Source: Bacillota bacterium (lineage in GTDB: Bacteria > Bacillota > Clostridia > Peptostreptococcales > Anaerovoracaceae). Taken from it: DNA of 64,000 nt. Position numbers and translations under genes: made by a program. Location: assembly GCA_017442785.1 (NCBI GenBank), contig JAFRZB010000042.1:47817-111816 (forward strand), written 5' to 3'. The notes beneath the pieces are model-generated. The model made no database searches. It saw only the letters and a list, made by a program, of their open reading frames with translations, and was not told the origin of the DNA. This document shows, one piece after another, positions 61,447 to 64,000 of the stretch (positions are counted from its first letter, which is position 1; every line of letters begins with the position of its first letter).

Positions 61447-63027
61447 ATGACTGATAAGAGACCTGTCATGCTTTTGATAATGGACGGCTTCGGGATAGCT
61501 CCCGACGGACCCGGCAATGCGATAGCCGCGGCTTCGACGCCTAACATAGACGCTCTTCTTAAGAGATGGCCCAACGCGCAGCTTCAGGCAAGCGGAGAAT
61601 ACGTGGGGCTTCCGGATGGCCAGATGGGAAACTCCGAGGTAGGACATACCAACATGGGTGCCGGCCGCGTAGTCTGGCAGGAGCTCTCCAAGATAAGCAA
61701 TTCGATAAAGAACGGCAGCTTTTTCAGGAACGAAGTCCTGGCGGACGCCATGGACTACGCCGCAAAAGGCCATGCGCTCCACCTTATGGGGCTGCTATCG
61801 GACGGCGGCGTGCACTCCCACAATACCCACCTCTACGCTCTGGTCAGGATGGCTAAGGAGCGCGGGGTAAAGGATGTCTTTGTACACTGCATACTGGACG
61901 GGAGAGACGTTCCTCCGGCCTGCGCGGAGCAGTACATAGAGGAGCTTCAGGAAAAGCTGGACGAGATAGGGACAGGCGAGATAGCCACCGTCTCCGGTCG
62001 TTTCTACACCATGGACAGAGACAAGCGCTGGGACAGGGTGGAGGCTGCGTATAACTGCTATACCCTCGGCGAGGGCTACAAGGAGCTGAGCGCCGCGGAC
62101 CTTATGAAGAGGGCAAGAGAGGACGGCGAGACGGACGAGTTCGTAAAGCCCGGCATAGTTGCCGAGTGCTCTGTCTGCGAGGGCGGAAAAGAGGACAGCT
62201 GCAGCGTCTTCAGGCACACTGTGCACGACGGAGACGCCGTGATATTCTTCAACTTCAGGCCTGACAGGGCCAGGGAGATAACGCGCTGCTTCGTCGATCC
62301 TGACTTCGACGGCTTCGAGCGCAAGGTGGTATTAAAGGACCTGCACTACGTGTGCTTTACGACCTACGACGCCACCATACCCAATGTCGAGATAGCATTT
62401 AAGCCTCAGTCCCTTAAGAACACTCTGGGAGAATACGTTTCCTCCCTGGGCCTTAAGCAGCTAAGGATAGCCGAGACCGAAAAGTACGCCCACGTAACGT
62501 TCTTCTTCAACGGAGGCGTGGAGCAGCCCTACGAGGGCGAGGAGCGCATACTCGTGCCGTCCCCCAAGGTGGCCACCTACGACCTTAAGCCGGAGATGAG
62601 CGCCTACGAGGTGACGGACAGAGTCCTGGAGCGCATAGGGAGCGGAGAGCTCGATCTGATAATAATGAACCTGGCAAACTGCGACATGGTAGGGCACACA
62701 GGCGTGTTCAGCGCGGCAAAGGCGGCGGTGGAAGCCGTTGACAGCTGCGTGGGCCGCATAGCGGACGCAGTGGTAAGGGCAGGCGGACAGCTGATAGTAA
62801 CCGCGGACCACGGAAACGCGGATGAGATGCTGGACAAGGAAGGAAACGTAGTTACGGCACATTCCACCAATCCGGTGCCTGTGATACTCGTAAACGGTCC
62901 GAAAAACAGTGACGGAAGCCCCCGCGCCGTAAGGTCCGGAGCCCTGTGCGACCTTGCTCCGACGCTGCTTGAGCTTATGGAACTGGACATACCGGAAGAG
63001 ATGGAGGGAAGCTCGCTTCTTGCGTAA
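61447..63027 (+). CDS. gpmI: 2,3-bisphosphoglycerate-independent phosphoglycerate mutase
   Basis: 526 residues, typical for GpmI. The metal/Ser site MDGFGIAPDG...NSEVGHTNMGAGRVV (catalytic Ser), HLMGLLSDGGVHSH, LDGRDVPP, NFRPDRAREITR and the second metal site ADHGNADEM with AHSTNPVPVIL are all present. It interconverts 3- and 2-phosphoglycerate using Mn2+, without a cofactor. Sortase follows 1 bp later, so the glycolytic gene and the envelope gene share a transcript. Confidence 0.97.
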   Translation: MTDKRPVMLLIMDGFGIAPDGPGNAIAAASTPNIDALLKRWPNAQLQASGEYVGLPDGQMGNSEVGHTNMGAGRVVWQELSKISNSIKNGSFFRNEVLADAMDYAAKGHALHLMGLLSDGGVHSHNTHLYALVRMAKERGVKDVFVHCILDGRDVPPACAEQYIEELQEKLDEIGTGEIATVSGRFYTMDRDKRWDRVEAAYNCYTLGEGYKELSAADLMKRAREDGETDEFVKPGIVAECSVCEGGKEDSCSVFRHTVHDGDAVIFFNFRPDRAREITRCFVDPDFDGFERKVVLKDLHYVCFTTYDATIPNVEIAFKPQSLKNTLGEYVSSLGLKQLRIAETEKYAHVTFFFNGGVEQPYEGEERILVPSPKVATYDLKPEMSAYEVTDRVLERIGSGELDLIIMNLANCDMVGHTGVFSAAKAAVEAVDSCVGRIADAVVRAGGQLIVTADHGNADEMLDKEGNVVTAHSTNPVPVILVNGPKNSDGSPRAVRSGALCDLAPTLLELMELDIPEEMEGSSLLA

Positions 63028-63028
63028 G

Positions 63029-63832
63029 ATGGCAGAAGGTAAGAAAGAAAAAAAGAAACGCGGACTGGGCCCTGTAAGATGGCTTCTCATAGTTTTATGC
63101 GCCGGGATGGCCGTGTTCAGCGGCTGGAAGCTCTGGGGCATAATGAAGGAGTACAGGGAAGGCGACCAGACCTATAACAACGTCGAGGAAGCCGCCTTCG
63201 TTCCCGCAAAGCCGAAGGCTCAGGGCGAGGAGGACGACGAGGACAGCATAATCCCCGAGATCGACTTCGCGTCCCTGAAGGGCATTAGCAAGAACGCCGT
63301 CGGCTGGCTGTTCAACCCCGGGACAGTCATCAATTATCCTGTGGCCAAGACTACCGACAACAGCTACTACATAGACCACATGATAGACGGCTCCTACAAC
63401 AGCAACGGCTGCCTGTTCATAGACTACAGGAACAAGGACGATCTTGCCGACAGAAACAACATACTCTACGGGCACAGGATGAAGAACGGCAAGATGCTCT
63501 CCAGCATAGCGCAGTACGCAAAGCAGGCGTACTACGACGCCCACCCCGTGATGTACTACATAACCGAGAACGCCAGGTATACGCTTGAGATATTCTCTGC
63601 CTATACCACCACAGCTACATCGGATTCCTACACCAGGCGCTTCTCGGACGACGCGGAGTTTACGGCATGGCTGAAGTCTGTCACCAGGAAATCCTACATC
63701 AAGACCGGCGTCACGCCCACCGCGGAAGACACTATCATCACGCTTTCCACCTGCGTAAGGACCAACGACCTCTCAAGGTTCGTTGTCCACGTAAGGCTGG
63801 TAAAGATAGAGGAACCGGGCTCACTGATGTAA
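63029..63832 (+). CDS. srtB: Class B sortase
   Basis: 267 residues. A basic N-terminus and one membrane helix (WLLIVLCAGMAVFSGW) place the catalytic domain outside. The catalytic triad is visible: His149 in YGHRM, Cys242 in LSTCV, and Arg256 in VVHVRLV. GWLFNPGTVINYPV and NGCLFIDYRN are typical of the SrtB fold. Class B sortases anchor haem-uptake proteins (NPQTN-type) or build pili; no substrate gene with a sorting signal is in this window. The ATG at 63029 is used; the longer frame from 62954 lies within gpmI. Iron-linked sorting fits the metal theme, as inference. Confidence 0.88.
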   Translation: MAEGKKEKKKRGLGPVRWLLIVLCAGMAVFSGWKLWGIMKEYREGDQTYNNVEEAAFVPAKPKAQGEEDDEDSIIPEIDFASLKGISKNAVGWLFNPGTVINYPVAKTTDNSYYIDHMIDGSYNSNGCLFIDYRNKDDLADRNNILYGHRMKNGKMLSSIAQYAKQAYYDAHPVMYYITENARYTLEIFSAYTTTATSDSYTRRFSDDAEFTAWLKSVTRKSYIKTGVTPTAEDTIITLSTCVRTNDLSRFVVHVRLVKIEEPGSLM

Positions 63833-63890
63833 TAACGCAAACTAAAAGAAGGCAGCAGGCGTGAGGTGACCCCCAAAAGTTAGACTTTTG

Positions 63891-63917
63891 CTCCGGCGAG
63901 AAATCGCCGGAGTTTTT
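63891..63917 (+). terminator. Hairpin terminator within the IS end
   Basis: CTCCGGCGA (63891-63899) and TCGCCGGAG (63904-63912) form a 9-bp stem followed by TTTTT. It reads in the + direction and could stop the gpmI-srtB transcript and protect the element from read-through. Confidence 0.75.
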
Positions 63918-64000
63918 CTATGCAGCAAGCATCTTTTTTCGGTATTCAATTGGGCTCATGTACCCAAGAGATGCCTTGCCGCGTTTCTCGTTGTAATAAC
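63918..64000 (-). CDS. IS3-family transposase (OrfB), C-terminal fragment
   Basis: The minus-strand frame from the window edge reads YYNEKRGKASLGYMSPIEY, then RKKMLAA and TAG (63918-63920). The YYN-x(n)-LGYMSPxEYR pattern is the C-terminus of IS3/IS150-type integrase-like transposases. Only 26 codons are inside the window, so whether the gene is intact cannot be told. Confidence 0.8.
   Translation of the reverse strand, partial: YYNEKRGKASLGYMSPIEYRKKMLAA

Larger units (their letters stand above)
63862..64000 (-). mobile_element. Right end of an IS3-family insertion sequence (continues beyond window)
   Basis: The terminal inverted-repeat-like sequence TGAGGTGACCCCCAAAAG begins at 63862, of the type ending IS3/IS150-group elements, followed by the 3' end of a transposase on the minus strand. 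It lies about 30 bp after srtB. The other end and target duplication lie outside the window. Confidence 0.75.

Overview
The window looks like a chromosomal segment of a GC-rich, Gram-positive anaerobe of the Bacillota, most likely class Clostridia. The reasons are the strong AGGAGG ribosome sites, a class III (Firmicutes-type) fructose bisphosphatase, a class B sortase, a PyrR attenuator, FeoA-FeoA-FeoB with a FeoB-associated Cys-rich peptide, a short SRP RNA next to dnaX, and oxygen-sensitive 2-hydroxyacyl-CoA dehydratase-type proteins. Many isoleucine (ATA) and arginine (AGG) codons occur despite the high GC. A family-level guess (Anaerovoracaceae or a relative) would be weak. Almost all genes are on the + strand. 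The exceptions are 264-1826, a DtxR-like gene, rluB, the aroA-moxR-VWA block, a small zinc-ribbon gene with a mini-ORF upstream of it, and the IS end.

Layout. 1-2000: tail of a UvrD/PcrA-type helicase and a secreted Cthe_2159-type protein. 2-5.4 kb: CsoR-type repressor, LUD protein and P-type cation ATPase. 5.4-13.6 kb: an iron region with a DtxR-like regulator, feoA-feoA-feoB, a Cys-rich peptide and an Fbp-like ABC importer; three matching 16-bp palindromes lie before feoA. 13.6-25.3 kb: HAD phosphatase, rqcP and a DNA repair run (uvrB, membrane Nudix protein, Sel1 lipoprotein, uvrA, alpha/beta hydrolase, ung), then SRP RNA, an unexplained structured 460-bp stretch flanked by direct repeats, and a dnaX lacking its tau part. 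25.3-31.4 kb: PAP2 phosphatase, rluB, an AT-rich gap with three DnaA-box-like sites, the pyrR-uracil permease attenuated operon, and an ECF sigma factor with a probable membrane partner. 31.4-34.8 kb (minus): aroA-like gene, a MoxR ATPase broken by a frameshift, and a VWA protein. 34.8-45.3 kb: fbp, flippase, HU, a HgdB-like protein, a two-headed dehydratase activase, an FAD reductase and a GNAT-HD fusion. 45.3-51.8 kb: a cobalamin riboswitch followed by two BtuFCD-like importers and a CGGC protein. 52-64 kb: phosphohexomutase, zinc-ribbon protein, FAD oxidoreductase, dnaE, pfkA, a DUF308-like membrane protein, gpmI, sortase B and the end of an IS3-family element.

How it fits together. Metal acquisition dominates: ferrous (Feo) and probably ferric (Fbp-like) iron uptake under a DtxR-like repressor, corrinoid uptake under a B12 riboswitch, and metal efflux under CsoR. 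The rest is replication, repair and RNA housekeeping, glycolysis/gluconeogenesis (pfkA, gpmI, fbp, phosphohexomutase) and envelope functions. The items that most deserve a second look are the structured, repeat-flanked RNA-like region before dnaX, the three phased DtxR-like operators with one filling the feo promoter spacer, the frameshifted MoxR gene, the short DnaX, and several domain fusions (Zn-ribbon membrane Nudix, GNAT-HD, alpha/beta hydrolase with a repeat tail).
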